DNA of 64,000 bases from Nocardiopsis sp. N85 (GCF_028882275.1 NZ_JARBUT010000020.1:54813-118812); one strand, 5' to 3'; shown: positions 51,732-60,414, numbered from the stretch's first letter. Notes: generated by a model not told the origin, from the sequence alone. Numbers and translations: made by a program.

Positions 51732-52189
51732 CACCGCAGGAGGGACGGCGGGGGCGGGCCGCCCGACGCCCCGCCATGCCCTGGTACCCGGGACGCGGAC
51801 ATCCCACCTCGGAAGGGCCGTCCAGCGGCCTGTCCCCGGGGGAGACGCCCGAGGGCTCCCTGGTCCGCCCCTACACGATGACGCGCGGCCGGGTCCGCCC
51901 CACCGGGACCGGACCCCGCCTGGACCTCATCACCATCGTGGTGACCGCCCGCGAACGGCGCGAACACGCCCTGGAACCCGAGTGTCGGGCCATCCTCGAT
52001 CTGTGTCGCAGGCCGATCTCGGTCGCCGAGATCTCCGCCCGGCTCGACATCCCCCTCACCGTGGTGAGGGTGCTCCTGGGCGACCTGCTCGCCGACGGCG
52101 ACATCCGTACCCGGGCGGCTGTGCCCGCCGCCCGGCTCCCCGAGAAGAAAGTGCTTCAGGCGGTACTCGATGGCATCCGCAGACTCTGA
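51728..52189 (+). CDS. cvnC: Conservon DUF742 protein CvnC
   Basis: The 153-residue DUF742 protein has a Pro/Gly-rich N-terminal ~50 residues, then a winged-helix-like core (LEPECRAILDLCRRPISVAE, DIPLTVVRVLLGDLLADGDI) and the family ending KVLQAVLDGIRRL. It starts at ATG 51728 overlapping cvnB, and its 3' end overlaps cvnD by 20 bp. The biochemical role in conservons is unresolved. Confidence 0.93.
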   Translation: MTPQEGRRGRAARRPAMPWYPGRGHPTSEGPSSGLSPGETPEGSLVRPYTMTRGRVRPTGTGPRLDLITIVVTARERREHALEPECRAILDLCRRPISVAEISARLDIPLTVVRVLLGDLLADGDIRTRAAVPAARLPEKKVLQAVLDGIRRL

Positions 52190-52772
52190 CACCAGGCCGG
52201 GGGAGCCCGAGGCGATCCCGCAGGCCGTCAAGATCATCATCGCCGGCGGTTTCGGCGTCGGTAAGACCACCATGGTGGCCTCGGTCAGCGAGATCACCCC
52301 GTTGAGCACGGAGGAGGTGATGACCGAGGCCGGCTACGGCATCGACGACACCGAAGGGGTGGAGGAGAAGACCACCACCACCGTCGCCCTGGACTTCGGC
52401 CGGATCACCGTCAGCCCCGACGTCGTCCTCTACCTGTTCGGCACCCCGGGGCAGAACCGTTTCTGGTTCATGTGGGACGAACTCGCCGAAGGCGCGCTGG
52501 GCGCGGTGGTCCTCGCCGACACCCGGCGCCTGGAGACCTGCTTCCACGCGGTGGACTTCTTCGAACGCCGTGGGGTGCCCTTCGCCGTCGCGGTCAACCG
52601 GTTCGAGGGGGCCACGGACTACGAGACCGAGGAGGTGCGAAAGGCCCTGGACGTCGCTCCCGAGGTGCCGATCCTGCTCGCCGACGCCCGCGACCGCGGT
52701 TCCTGCCGGGACGTGCTGGTCGCCCTGGTCACCCACGTCATCCGCGGCCGTAGCCCCGCCCTGAGCGGGTGA
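52170..52772 (+). CDS. cvnD: Conservon small GTPase CvnD
   Basis: A 200-residue MglA/Ras-like GTP-binding protein. P-loop GGFGVGKTT has Lys32. A switch region rich in Thr (GVEEKTTTTVALDFG) follows. The G3-type segment reads LFGTPGQNRFWFMWDELAEG and the guanine-specificity segment AVNRFEGA. It closes the cvnABCD operon, starting inside cvnC, and is followed by a terminator. Confidence 0.94.
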   Translation: MASADSDTRPGEPEAIPQAVKIIIAGGFGVGKTTMVASVSEITPLSTEEVMTEAGYGIDDTEGVEEKTTTTVALDFGRITVSPDVVLYLFGTPGQNRFWFMWDELAEGALGAVVLADTRRLETCFHAVDFFERRGVPFAVAVNRFEGATDYETEEVRKALDVAPEVPILLADARDRGSCRDVLVALVTHVIRGRSPALSG

Positions 52773-52773
52773 G

Positions 52774-52806
52774 CCCATCGGGGTGGTACCCCGCCCCACC
52801 GATGGG
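52774..52806 (+). terminator. Terminator of the cvnABCD operon
   Basis: CCCATCGG pairs with CCGATGGG (8 bp), extended by two G-C pairs past a bulged A. It begins two bases after the cvnD stop. Confidence 0.7.
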
Positions 52807-52860
52807 TGATCGATCCGGTGTACGTTCGGGAGACACGCCCGTGGATATGACCTGGAACGC

Positions 52861-52866
52861 TACAAT
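52861..52866 (+). promoter_or_regulatory. Candidate -10 element for the CbiX-like gene
   Basis: TACAAT, five of six consensus matches, lies 62 bp before ATG 52928. The -35 is weak. Confidence 0.45.
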
Positions 52867-52927
52867 GGCGCGTCAGTGACACCGCTCAGATCGGGCACCC
52901 CATCCGCCTCTCATCCTGAATCCTGGT

Positions 52928-53842
52928 ATGCGAAACTCTGATCGACTTCCCCCGCGCGAACTGCCCAAGCGGCGGTCCGGCCGCCATCGGAACCCGCTGT
53001 CCTTCGACGATTGGTTCGGCACCCCGACCCTCATCATGGCGGTCCCGGGCACGGCCGAGCAGGCCCGTGGCGTCGGCGGTGAGTCGATCGGCGCCCGCAT
53101 GGCCGACCTGGTCCGCGCCTACCGGCCCGAGGTGACCATCCGCCACGGTCACGTCGAGGGCGACGAGGAGACCCTCACCGAGGCGCTCACCGATCTGAAC
53201 GCGGACGGGGAGCGTCCGCTGGCGGCCGTGGTCGTTCCGCTGGTGACGGCCCCGCACGCCGGGGTCTCCGCCGCCATCGACGCGTCCGTCCGGGCCTCCG
53301 GGATCAACGTGCGCGTCACCGAGGGTCTGGGCCCGCATCCCATGCTCGCCGAGGTGCTGCACCTGCGCTTGGCCGAGGGCGGTCACGTGCGCGCCGACCG
53401 CATGCGCCTGATCAGCGTCGTGGCCCGGGACACCGGTATGGCGGACGGTGTCGTGGTGGGCGCCGTCGGTGGTGAGAGCGCCGTGGGCGCAGCCGGCGTG
53501 ACCGCCGTCCTCCTGGCCGCGCGCCTGGGGTTGACCGTACTGCCCGCCGACCTGGAGAACGAGGCCGCGCTGGAGCAGGCCATCGGACAGCTGCGCCAGG
53601 GCGGCTGCCGCCGCCCGGTGATCGCTCCCAGCGCTCTGGGGCCGGAGCTGCACGCCGACCTGTCGGCGACGGCAGAGCGGCTCGGTGCCCGCCTGGGCAC
53701 CACGCTGGGCGCCGACGGCCTGCTCGGCAAGATCGCCGCCCTGCGCTACGCCGAGATCCTCAACTCGCTGGGCGTGGAGCAGCCGCCGACGGCCGATCAA
53801 CTGCCCGCGCCGGTCGGTTCCCGACACCGGCCGGAGGCCTGA
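52928..53842 (+). CDS. CbiX-like (sirohydrochlorin chelatase-related) protein with altered active site
   Basis: The 304 residues contain two consecutive CbiX/SirB-like half domains (~30-165 and ~165-290). TPTLIMAVPGTAEQARGVGG corresponds to the first strand where active chelatases have AHGS; the catalytic His is absent here. AAVVVPLVTAPHAGVS retains a His, and GLGPHPMLAEVLHLRLAEG matches the conserved GPDPxLAEVL segment. It may bind metal or tetrapyrrole without being a typical chelatase. ATG 52928 has a weak ribosome binding site. It stands alone between the two conservons. Confidence 0.72.
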   Translation: MRNSDRLPPRELPKRRSGRHRNPLSFDDWFGTPTLIMAVPGTAEQARGVGGESIGARMADLVRAYRPEVTIRHGHVEGDEETLTEALTDLNADGERPLAAVVVPLVTAPHAGVSAAIDASVRASGINVRVTEGLGPHPMLAEVLHLRLAEGGHVRADRMRLISVVARDTGMADGVVVGAVGGESAVGAAGVTAVLLAARLGLTVLPADLENEAALEQAIGQLRQGGCRRPVIAPSALGPELHADLSATAERLGARLGTTLGADGLLGKIAALRYAEILNSLGVEQPPTADQLPAPVGSRHRPEA

Positions 53843-53877
53843 GGGCGGCGACACGCCGTGGGGTGAGGCACGTTCGA

Positions 53878-53910
53878 GGGGCCGTCCGCTTCGGTGGACG
53901 GCCCCCTTTT
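53878..53910 (+). terminator. Intrinsic terminator after the CbiX-like gene
   Basis: A perfect 10-bp stem GGGGCCGTCC/GGACGGCCCC has an 8-nt loop and is followed by CTTTTCGTTT, the best T-tract terminator in the window. Confidence 0.92.
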
Positions 53911-54099
53911 CGTTTCCAAGGGCTTCGACCAGGAATTTCAAGGGGATCCGGCGGGGTCTCCGGGCTCTTTCCCGCTCCGAAGACAACTCGTAGTAATCAT
54001 TCGACAACGTTCAGCCATGATTGTTCGATAGCCTCGGCACGACCGAAAGCCGCCGGGGCCCTCTCGTGAGGCCCGGCACACGCACAGGCTGGAGGGGCC

Positions 54100-57000
54100 A
54101 TGCGCAGAACCCGAGTCAAAGCGTCCACGATCCGTGGGCAGCTCAACCGCATCGTCCTCGTACCGAGCCTGTGCTTCCTGGCTCTGTGGCTCATCGTCGC
54201 CGCCGTCGGCACCGTTCAGGCCGTCCACCTCATGGGCGTCGTCGCCCAGGCGCGCGAGGGTACCGAGGTCTTCTCCGAGGCCGTCCTCGAACTGCGCGCC
54301 GAACGCCGTCTGAGCCTGACGCACCTGGGCCGCACCGAGGCCGGCGCCACCGTCGACCCCGACGAACCGCGCGCACAACGCGAACGGACCGACACCGCCG
54401 TCACCGCGGCCCTGGACCTCGCCGAACACCTGCGCGGTATCCGCGACGACGAGGTCCGGCGCAGCGCCGACGCCTTCATCACCTCCGCCGAGGAGGTGGC
54501 CGCGCTGCGCACCGTGCTCGACGACGGCTCCGCCGTCCAGGAACAACTCCTCGTCGGCTACGGACGGGTCATCAACGACGCCACCGCCGTCACCACCGCC
54601 CTGGTGCACACCACGGACGGCGGCGACAACCTCACGGACGCCGTCCTCACCAGCGAGCTCCTCGGCGCCGCGGAGGAGTACTCCACCGCCGACGCCCTCT
54701 TCGCGGGGGTCATCGCCCGCGGCGGGATGGGTTACGAGGAGACCGCCCACTTCACCTACCTGACCGCCTCCTACCGGGACACCCTCGGCCGGACCGCCGA
54801 CGTCCTCAGCCCGGGGGTGCGCTCCCTCCAGGAGGAGATGACCGCCACCGAGGAGTGGTCCCGGGCCGAGGAGATCAGTCGACAGGTGGTCACCCGACCG
54901 CCCGGGGCCCCTTCGTCCCCGCAGCGGAACGCCGTCATCGACGTCGACGCCGCCCGGTGGGACGAGTCCTCCGGCGGCTCCGTCGCGCTCATGGACGACC
55001 TCGCCCGAGCCCAGAGCGATCGGACCGTCGACCTGGCCTGGAACGCCGCACTCGCCCAGGTCTCCCTGGGAGTGGCCGCCGCACTGCTCTCCCTCGTCGG
55101 CGGTGTCATCGCCATCAGCGCCATCGGCCGGTCCTCCCGACGTCTCACCGACCGCCTCACCCTCCTGCGCGAACGGGTCATGGAACGCGACGACGACCTG
55201 CCCGACATCGTCGACCGGGCCCAACGCGGGGCCCGCGTCGACGCTTACGAGGAACTGCCCCCGCTGGACGGGTTCGGCGACGACGAGATCGGCCAGGTCG
55301 CGGAGGCGTTCGACAGCGCCCAGCTCACCGCCGTCGAGGCGGCCGTGCGCCAGGCGGAGATCCGTCGCGGCGCCAACAAGGCCTTCCTCGGCATCGCCTT
55401 TCGCAACCAGAACCTGGTCCAGCGCCAACTGCGGCTGCTCGACGAGATCGAGTACGACGAACAGGACCCCGAGGCACTGGGCCGACTGTTCCGACTCGAT
55501 CACCTCACCACCCGGGCCCGCCGGTACGCCGACAACCTCATCATCCTCGGCGGCGGCCAGTCCGCCCGCCGCTGGCGCCAACCGCGCCCGCTCGTGGACG
55601 TACTGCGCGCGGCCATCGCCGAGACGGAGGACTTCGAAAGGGTCCGGCTGACCTCGGCGCCCCGGGTCCTCATGCACGGTCAGGCCGTCGCCGACATCGT
55701 CCACCTGCTGGCGGAGCTGATCGAGAACGCCACCCAGTTCTCCCCGGCGGGCGCCCCGGTCGACGTGGGGTGCGGACCCTGCCCGGACGGACTGCTGGTG
55801 GAGGTCGAGGACCGGGGCCTGGGCATGTCCGAGCACGGCTACGAACAGGCCCGGCGCACCCTCGCCCGGCCGCCGGAGTTCGACGTCATGGCGTTGCCCG
55901 ACGACCCCAGGCTGGGGTTGTTCGTCGTGGCGCGCCTCGCCGAGCGGCACGGCGTCCGCGTGTGGCTGGAGCCTTCGCCCTACGGGGGCACCCGTGCCAT
56001 CACGCTCATCCCCCGGGGCCTGCTCGAACCCGCCGAGATCCCGATGGCGGCCGGCCCCCGCGGTGTGGTCCCGGCTCGCGCCGAGGTCCCGCCGGAACGG
56101 TCGGCCGCCCGACCGGCACCGGCGGCGGAACCCGCCGAGCAGGGACTCGTGGACGACGTGCGGCGGGCCTTCGGGATCCTGCCCGCCGACGCCCCGGTCG
56201 AGGCCGACCTGTTCACGGCGCCCCCGATGACGCTCGACGCGTCCCCCGGGGACCCGGGTGGGCGTTCGGCGGCCGGCGCGCACGTCGTGTTCGACGGTCG
56301 TCCCGACGGTGCCGGTCCGCACGCCGCCCACCCCGACGGGGCCTTCGCCGAGGGCGATCGGGGTGCCGGTCCGCGGCCGATCGCCGATGGGGCCCACACC
56401 GGCGCGCACGGCGTGTTCGACGCGCGTTCCGCCGCCTTCGGTGCCGACGACCCCTTCGGTGGAGTCCCCGAGCCCGGCCCGAGGCCGATCGCCGGGCGGG
56501 AGACCCGTGTCACGGGCCCGCAGGCGGCGTTCGACGTCCACTCCGGCCGGACCTTCGAAGGCCACGGCACCGGTCCGCACGCGATGGTCGTCCCGGGGGA
56601 GCCCGACCCGTCCGGTGACCCGGCCTCCGCCTTCGACGGTCACCCCGACGAGGAGGGGGAACGGCGGCGCGTCCCCGGCGAGCCGGGCGTGCCCGCCCAC
56701 CGCACCGACCCTCCCGCGTCCGCGCAGGAACCACCGTGGGACGTGCGCTGGGGGCACACCGGACCGCAGGCGATCCTCGATTCCGGTGCCGTCCGTGGTC
56801 ATCCCATCGGGCCCGCCCACGACGGGGGACCGCGTCCCGTCCCCGACCTCCGGGCACCGCACGGTGCCTCGGACGGACCGGCCGGCCCCTGGAACGGTCA
56901 TTCCGGCGAGCCCACCGAACCCCTTCCTCACCTGGCGACCGACCGGCCGGACCCGTGGGCCGATCCGTTCGCGGGGGAGCGGAGCACGAACGGGCGAGAG

Positions 57001-57363
57001 GGCGGACACCCCGCCCCCCGCCGCGACCTGCCACCCGGGTTCACCGGCCCCCGGCCCGTGCCACCCGGGCGCGAGCGTCCCACCGGCCCGGTCGGCCGGC
57101 ACGGGGAGGGCGCACCGACCGCCCCCTTCGCCCTGCCCGACGGTGCCCTGCCCGCAGGGCGACCGGAAGCCGCGGATCAACGCGGCGCACCGCCGCCCCT
57201 CCCCGCGGAACAACGTTCCACCGGCCCCCAGGACGTTCGGCCGGGCGACGACCACCTCTCGGACTCCGGTCGGCTTCCTCTGCCCAAGCGCCCCGGGCCC
57301 GGGGAACGGGGCGTCCCCCGCGTACCGGCCCCCACACCGCCGGGAGGACACAGTGAGCCATGA
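54100..57363 (+). CDS. cvnA: Second conservon-type sensor kinase CvnA with a ~440-residue disordered tail
   Basis: A paralogue of the kinase at 48797. The 1087 residues have TM1 (~20-45), an extracellular helical sensor (~50-320), TM2 (~325-350), HAMP-like DEIGQVAEAFDSAQ, and a kinase core with FRLDHLTTRARRYADNL (His468, the same index as in the other copy). The N box is LLAELIENATQFSP and G1 is DRGLGMSEH. After ~645 comes a Pro/Gly/Asp/His-rich tail with loose GPxxxFD-type repeats, unlike the shorter tail of the first copy. ATG 54100 has GGAGGGG upstream. Only a cvnC follows; cvnB and cvnD are missing. Confidence 0.9.
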   Translation: MRRTRVKASTIRGQLNRIVLVPSLCFLALWLIVAAVGTVQAVHLMGVVAQAREGTEVFSEAVLELRAERRLSLTHLGRTEAGATVDPDEPRAQRERTDTAVTAALDLAEHLRGIRDDEVRRSADAFITSAEEVAALRTVLDDGSAVQEQLLVGYGRVINDATAVTTALVHTTDGGDNLTDAVLTSELLGAAEEYSTADALFAGVIARGGMGYEETAHFTYLTASYRDTLGRTADVLSPGVRSLQEEMTATEEWSRAEEISRQVVTRPPGAPSSPQRNAVIDVDAARWDESSGGSVALMDDLARAQSDRTVDLAWNAALAQVSLGVAAALLSLVGGVIAISAIGRSSRRLTDRLTLLRERVMERDDDLPDIVDRAQRGARVDAYEELPPLDGFGDDEIGQVAEAFDSAQLTAVEAAVRQAEIRRGANKAFLGIAFRNQNLVQRQLRLLDEIEYDEQDPEALGRLFRLDHLTTRARRYADNLIILGGGQSARRWRQPRPLVDVLRAAIAETEDFERVRLTSAPRVLMHGQAVADIVHLLAELIENATQFSPAGAPVDVGCGPCPDGLLVEVEDRGLGMSEHGYEQARRTLARPPEFDVMALPDDPRLGLFVVARLAERHGVRVWLEPSPYGGTRAITLIPRGLLEPAEIPMAAGPRGVVPARAEVPPERSAARPAPAAEPAEQGLVDDVRRAFGILPADAPVEADLFTAPPMTLDASPGDPGGRSAAGAHVVFDGRPDGAGPHAAHPDGAFAEGDRGAGPRPIADGAHTGAHGVFDARSAAFGADDPFGGVPEPGPRPIAGRETRVTGPQAAFDVHSGRTFEGHGTGPHAMVVPGEPDPSGDPASAFDGHPDEEGERRRVPGEPGVPAHRTDPPASAQEPPWDVRWGHTGPQAILDSGAVRGHPIGPAHDGGPRPVPDLRAPHGASDGPAGPWNGHSGEPTEPLPHLATDRPDPWADPFAGERSTNGREGGHPAPRRDLPPGFTGPRPVPPGRERPTGPVGRHGEGAPTAPFALPDGALPAGRPEAADQRGAPPPLPAEQRSTGPQDVRPGDDHLSDSGRLPLPKRPGPGERGVPRVPAPTPPGGHSEP

Positions 57364-57787
57364 GGGACGCCGGGCCGCCGCCCGGCACGAAAGGGGGATC
57401 GCGGACGGGGCCCCTGTGGACCAGGCCGGACCCGATCGGACGGAGGAGCGGTTCCTGCGCCCGTTCGCCGTGGCCGCCGGAGACCCCGGCGGCCCGGCCT
57501 CCGGCGGCGACCTCGCACCGCTCGACCTGCTCACCCTGGTCGTGGCCGCGCGCACCCCGGGACGGAACGAGTGGCTGCGCCCCGAATGCGGGACCATCCT
57601 CCGCCACGCCCTGCGGGCCCGCACGGTCGTCGAACTCTCCGCCGAGGTCAACCTTCCCGTCGGACAGGTCAGGGCCATGGTCGCCCGGATGATCGCCGAC
57701 GGTTCGCTGCAACGCTGCGGACCCTCGCGCCCGCTGGCCCGCAAGGACATCCTCCACGCCGTCCTCGTGGGTCTGCGCTCCCTCTGA
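57353..57787 (+). CDS. cvnC: Second conservon DUF742 protein CvnC
   Basis: A 144-residue DUF742 protein: disordered first ~45 residues, then LAPLDLLTLVVAARTPGRNE, RPECGTILRHALRARTVVEL, NLPVGQVRAMVARMIADG and the ending DILHAVLVGLRSL, parallel to the first CvnC. GTG 57353 has GGGAGG 5 nt upstream and overlaps cvnA by 11 bp. No roadblock or GTPase gene follows. Confidence 0.88.
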   Translation: MSHEGRRAAARHERGIADGAPVDQAGPDRTEERFLRPFAVAAGDPGGPASGGDLAPLDLLTLVVAARTPGRNEWLRPECGTILRHALRARTVVELSAEVNLPVGQVRAMVARMIADGSLQRCGPSRPLARKDILHAVLVGLRSL

Positions 57788-58215
57788 TCCCGCCCCGCCT
57801 CGCGGACGAATCCCCCCGGGCCCTCCCCGCGCACCGCCGGGCGCTCGCCGGCCCGGTCCCGGACCCGCACCGGCCCGGACCCGAAGTGGCCCGGTGGCCC
57901 GGCTCGTCTCCCGGCACCGGGTGCCCCCACCGACGTGATCCCCGTGTGCGGCGGTCCGGCGATCGATTTCCCGATCCCCATGCTCCTCGCAGGTCACTCG
58001 GGTGTTCACACCGGTGCGAACACCCGAGTCCGACCGGCTCGGGGATTCATCCTCGACCGAGTGGGAAGACCACGGGACCGGAGACGCGGGCGTGTCGGAA
58101 CAGGGTTGTCCACAGGTTCGAGAGCACCCTGGTCTCGGCTCCCGGTACGGCCCAGCATGAGAAAGAGAGCCGGAAGGGCCGGGACGGTCCCGAGCCGCCC
58201 CGGCCGGAGGCCACC
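57788..58215. other. Intergenic region after the second conservon
   Basis: A 428-bp gap. The main feature is the long palindrome at 57996-58029. The rest has no gene I can support. Confidence 0.5.
57996..58029. promoter_or_regulatory. 34-bp near-perfect palindrome
   Basis: ACTCGGGTGTTC and GAACACCCGAGT (12-bp arms) flank A-CACCGGTG-C, whose core is itself a palindrome. Only one base pair in 34 bp breaks symmetry. It could be a dyad operator for the downstream secreted-protein gene, or a very stable RNA hairpin terminating the cvn transcript ~210 bp upstream. Confidence 0.6.
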
Positions 58216-58722
58216 ATGTCCTTGACCCGCCGGACCGTACCGTTCCTCGCCGTGACGCTCGCCTTCGTGCTCACGGCGGCCACCACCGCCACCGCTCTAC
58301 GAGGGGGAGAATTGGACGGCTTCAGCATCGGGCGTCTGCCCGCCGCGATCGACGAGGAGACCTCGGTCTCCGACTTCGAGTACGAATGGGGCGACGTGTC
58401 CTTCACCAGCAGGGTGTGGGAACGCGCCAGGGACGGGGGCGGTTTCGAGGTCGTCCTTCAGATCCTGGTCATGCGCGGCGCGTCGCTCACCGACCTGGAC
58501 GCTCTGCACGCCTTCCTCGCCGAGTACCACGAGCGGTCCCCGGACGAGTGGGACCTCGCCCCGTTCGACAACGGTGACGTCCCCGCCCTGCACGGAGACA
58601 CCGAGGCGTTCTGGACGCCCGCGACGGGGGTGGGCGTCGAAGTGCGCGACGCCTTCGGAATCCTGGGACAGGAGGAACTCCTCGCCACGGCGCGGGGGAT
58701 CACCTTCGGCGATCCGGCCTGA
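58216..58722 (+). CDS. Secreted hypothetical protein
   Basis: A 168-residue protein. The N terminus is a clear Sec signal (basic SLTRR, hydrophobic core to ~27, Ala-rich end). The mature part has no motif I recognise; it is mixed alpha/beta with FEVVLQILVMRGASL and YHERSPDEWDLAPFDNGDVP. There is no cysteine in the mature part. ATG 58216 has GGAGG 5 nt upstream. Monocistronic, closed by a strong bidirectional terminator. Confidence 0.78.
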   Translation: MSLTRRTVPFLAVTLAFVLTAATTATALRGGELDGFSIGRLPAAIDEETSVSDFEYEWGDVSFTSRVWERARDGGGFEVVLQILVMRGASLTDLDALHAFLAEYHERSPDEWDLAPFDNGDVPALHGDTEAFWTPATGVGVEVRDAFGILGQEELLATARGITFGDPA

Positions 58723-58729
58723 GGGACGC

Positions 58730-58761
58730 TCCGGACCCCCGGGCCGGACCGGGGGTCCGGA
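58730..58761. terminator. Convergent terminator between the secreted protein and HNH genes
   Basis: A perfect 13-bp stem TCCGGACCCCCGG/CCGGGGGTCCGGA with a 6-nt loop lies 7 bp after one gene and 63 bp from the other. Confidence 0.88.
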
Positions 58762-58824
58762 CGCACGCGGGCCCCGGGCCCTACGGCCTCGGGGGATCCG
58801 CGTGCGGTCGATGCCCGATCCGGC

Positions 58825-59535
58825 TCAGCAGCCGTCCAGGACCGCGCGCAGCGCGCTCTCCTCATCGGGGTCCACGCTCAGCTCCCACACGTGCTTGACC
58901 TCGATCCACGCGGCCGCGTACTCGCAGTGCGACGACTCCAGCGGAGGCATCCACTCCGCAGGGTCGGAGTCGCTCTTGGAACGGTTGCTCGAAGCGCTGA
59001 CCGCCCACAACTGGGGGGAGGACTCCAGGTCGTTGGCGAACCGCTCCCGCTCCTCGGTGCTCCACGCGTGCGCGCCCGAGCGCCACCCCTCCTTCAAGGG
59101 GACCATGTGGTCGATGTCGATGTCCTGTGCGTCGGTGAAGGTCTCACCGTCGTAGTCGCTGTACCAGGAACCGGAGACGGGCTTGCAGTCGTCGTCCGTC
59201 TCCACGTTCTCCCCGGAGCGCATCAGCACCACCTGACGGGTGCTGCACCCGTCCTGCACGTTGGAGGTCCAGTGGGGGAACATCGCGCGGTCGTAGCCGG
59301 GCGGGTCGTTCTCCGCCTCGACGCGCAGTTCGTCGAGCATGGTCCGGGCCTGCTCGACGGACAGGTCGCCGGAGGGGGCGGAGGCGCCGCCGCCGTCCCG
59401 TGGGCCGTCGGCCCCTTCCTCCATTCCCAGGTCGATGATCCCGAGCTGGTACAGGACGAATGCTGCGACGGCGATCACGCCGACCACGGCGGAAACGATC
59501 CCACCGAGTTTCGACGAGGACTTCTTATCGGCCAT
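58825..59535 (-). CDS. Membrane-anchored HNH (DUF1524/GmrSD-type) nuclease-like protein
   Basis: A 236-residue protein with an N-terminal basic cytoplasmic stretch and one TM or uncleaved signal (~13-33). A Ser/Gly/Asp-rich linker precedes a C-terminal HNH fold: DIDIDHMVPLKEGW (Asp142, His143), ANDLESSPQLWAVSASSNRS (Asn184) and KSDSDPAEWMPP (Trp195). Cys97, Cys117 and Cys204 may form disulfides outside the cell. The architecture fits an extracellular nuclease rather than restriction. ATG 59535 has GGAG 7 nt upstream; the longer frame to 59745 lacks similarity. Substrate unknown. Confidence 0.85.
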   Translation of the reverse strand: MADKKSSSKLGGIVSAVVGVIAVAAFVLYQLGIIDLGMEEGADGPRDGGGASAPSGDLSVEQARTMLDELRVEAENDPPGYDRAMFPHWTSNVQDGCSTRQVVLMRSGENVETDDDCKPVSGSWYSDYDGETFTDAQDIDIDHMVPLKEGWRSGAHAWSTEERERFANDLESSPQLWAVSASSNRSKSDSDPAEWMPPLESSHCEYAAAWIEVKHVWELSVDPDEESALRAVLDGC

Positions 59536-59707
59536 GAGGGAACTCCACGAGCAGGCAACCGGTGCACCGTCGGGGGACGGCGCCGTCACCAGCTTGTCGC
59601 ATGTCCGGGCCGTGCGGAAACATCTCGCCGGTTCGGGTTCGTCTCGATCCGTCCGGTCGGCCCCCTCGGAGGGAACGGGCGGACCGGGCGGGGAGAGGAC
59701 CGGTCGG

Positions 59708-59721
59708 GGTCTCGGGAGACC
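59708..59721 (-). terminator. Short stem downstream of the membrane-protein operon
   Basis: GGTCTC-GG-GAGACC, a perfect 6-bp dyad with a minimal loop, lies 112 bp beyond the end of the hydrolase-TetR-membrane operon. Weak candidate. Confidence 0.35.
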
Positions 59722-59832
59722 GGGAACGGCGGGGGAGGAGCACAATGGGAACGGCGCGGTCGAGGGGACCGAAGGAGCGGCCGGGGCGGTGCCGGGAGGC
59801 CCCGCCCGACGAGGGCGTGAACCGGAGAGGAC

Positions 59833-60414
59833 TCAAGAGGCGAGGAGATCGAACACGAACGACCCCACCAGCAGCGCACCCACACCCGCGCCGTACGCCC
59901 ACGCCCGCCGCCGGTCCGGCAGATCCCGCGACACGCGCCACCCGTACAGGACCGTCCCCGCCACCACCAGCGCACCTTCGACCACCGCCGCCGCCACCGG
60001 CAGCTCCCACAGCCCCAGGCCCAGCAGGGGGAGGCCGCCCACATCACCGGGCAGCACGTGCATGTCGGGGCGGTGCACCAGCAGATCGAGCAGCCAATGG
60101 GAGAACACCACCCCGCCGATCACCCACCCGGCGTCGGCCCCCCACCGCCGACGCAGGAACAGGTGCACCAGCGATCCCACCACCACCGCCAGGATCACGT
60201 TGGAGACCAACGAGTGGGAGAACGGCGCGGTGATGAGCAACGAGCCGTAACCGCTCAGTCCGGGCTCGGCGGGGTCCAGGCTCTCCAGACCCATGACGGA
60301 CAACGGCGCGAACACCAGGTCCGGAGCCTGCGAGGCCACCAGCAGCGCCGCCATCGGTATCCCCGGACGCCATGCCTTGACGATCCCGGCCACCCCGAAA
60401 TGTCCCGCGAACAT
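59833..60414 (-). CDS. Polytopic membrane protein, metal-dependent hydrolase-like (YdjM/DUF457-type)
   Basis: A 193-residue protein with about four transmembrane helices. Conserved His/Asp positions lie at membrane edges: MFAGHFG (His5), ASQAPDLVF (Asp32), APFSHSL and VVFSHWLLDLLVHRPD. This pattern matches the YdjM/DUF457-like family, annotated as membrane-bound metal-dependent hydrolases without proven activity. The ATG shares a base with the TetR stop (TGATG on the minus strand), so it is coupled to it. Confidence 0.78.
   Translation of the reverse strand: MFAGHFGVAGIVKAWRPGIPMAALLVASQAPDLVFAPLSVMGLESLDPAEPGLSGYGSLLITAPFSHSLVSNVILAVVVGSLVHLFLRRRWGADAGWVIGGVVFSHWLLDLLVHRPDMHVLPGDVGGLPLLGLGLWELPVAAAVVEGALVVAGTVLYGWRVSRDLPDRRRAWAYGAGVGALLVGSFVFDLLAS

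Noticed and set aside
53843..54099. Missing cvnB/cvnD for the second conservon hidden as short or broken genes
   Set aside because: The gaps before 54100 and after 57787 were read in all frames; no roadblock or P-loop GTPase remnants were seen.
53938..57981. A 1,347-codon open frame on the minus strand opposite the second CvnA
   Set aside because: It mirrors the GC-skewed third positions of the real gene, is Arg/Gly/Pro-rich, has no domain, no ribosome binding site, and crosses terminators and promoters.
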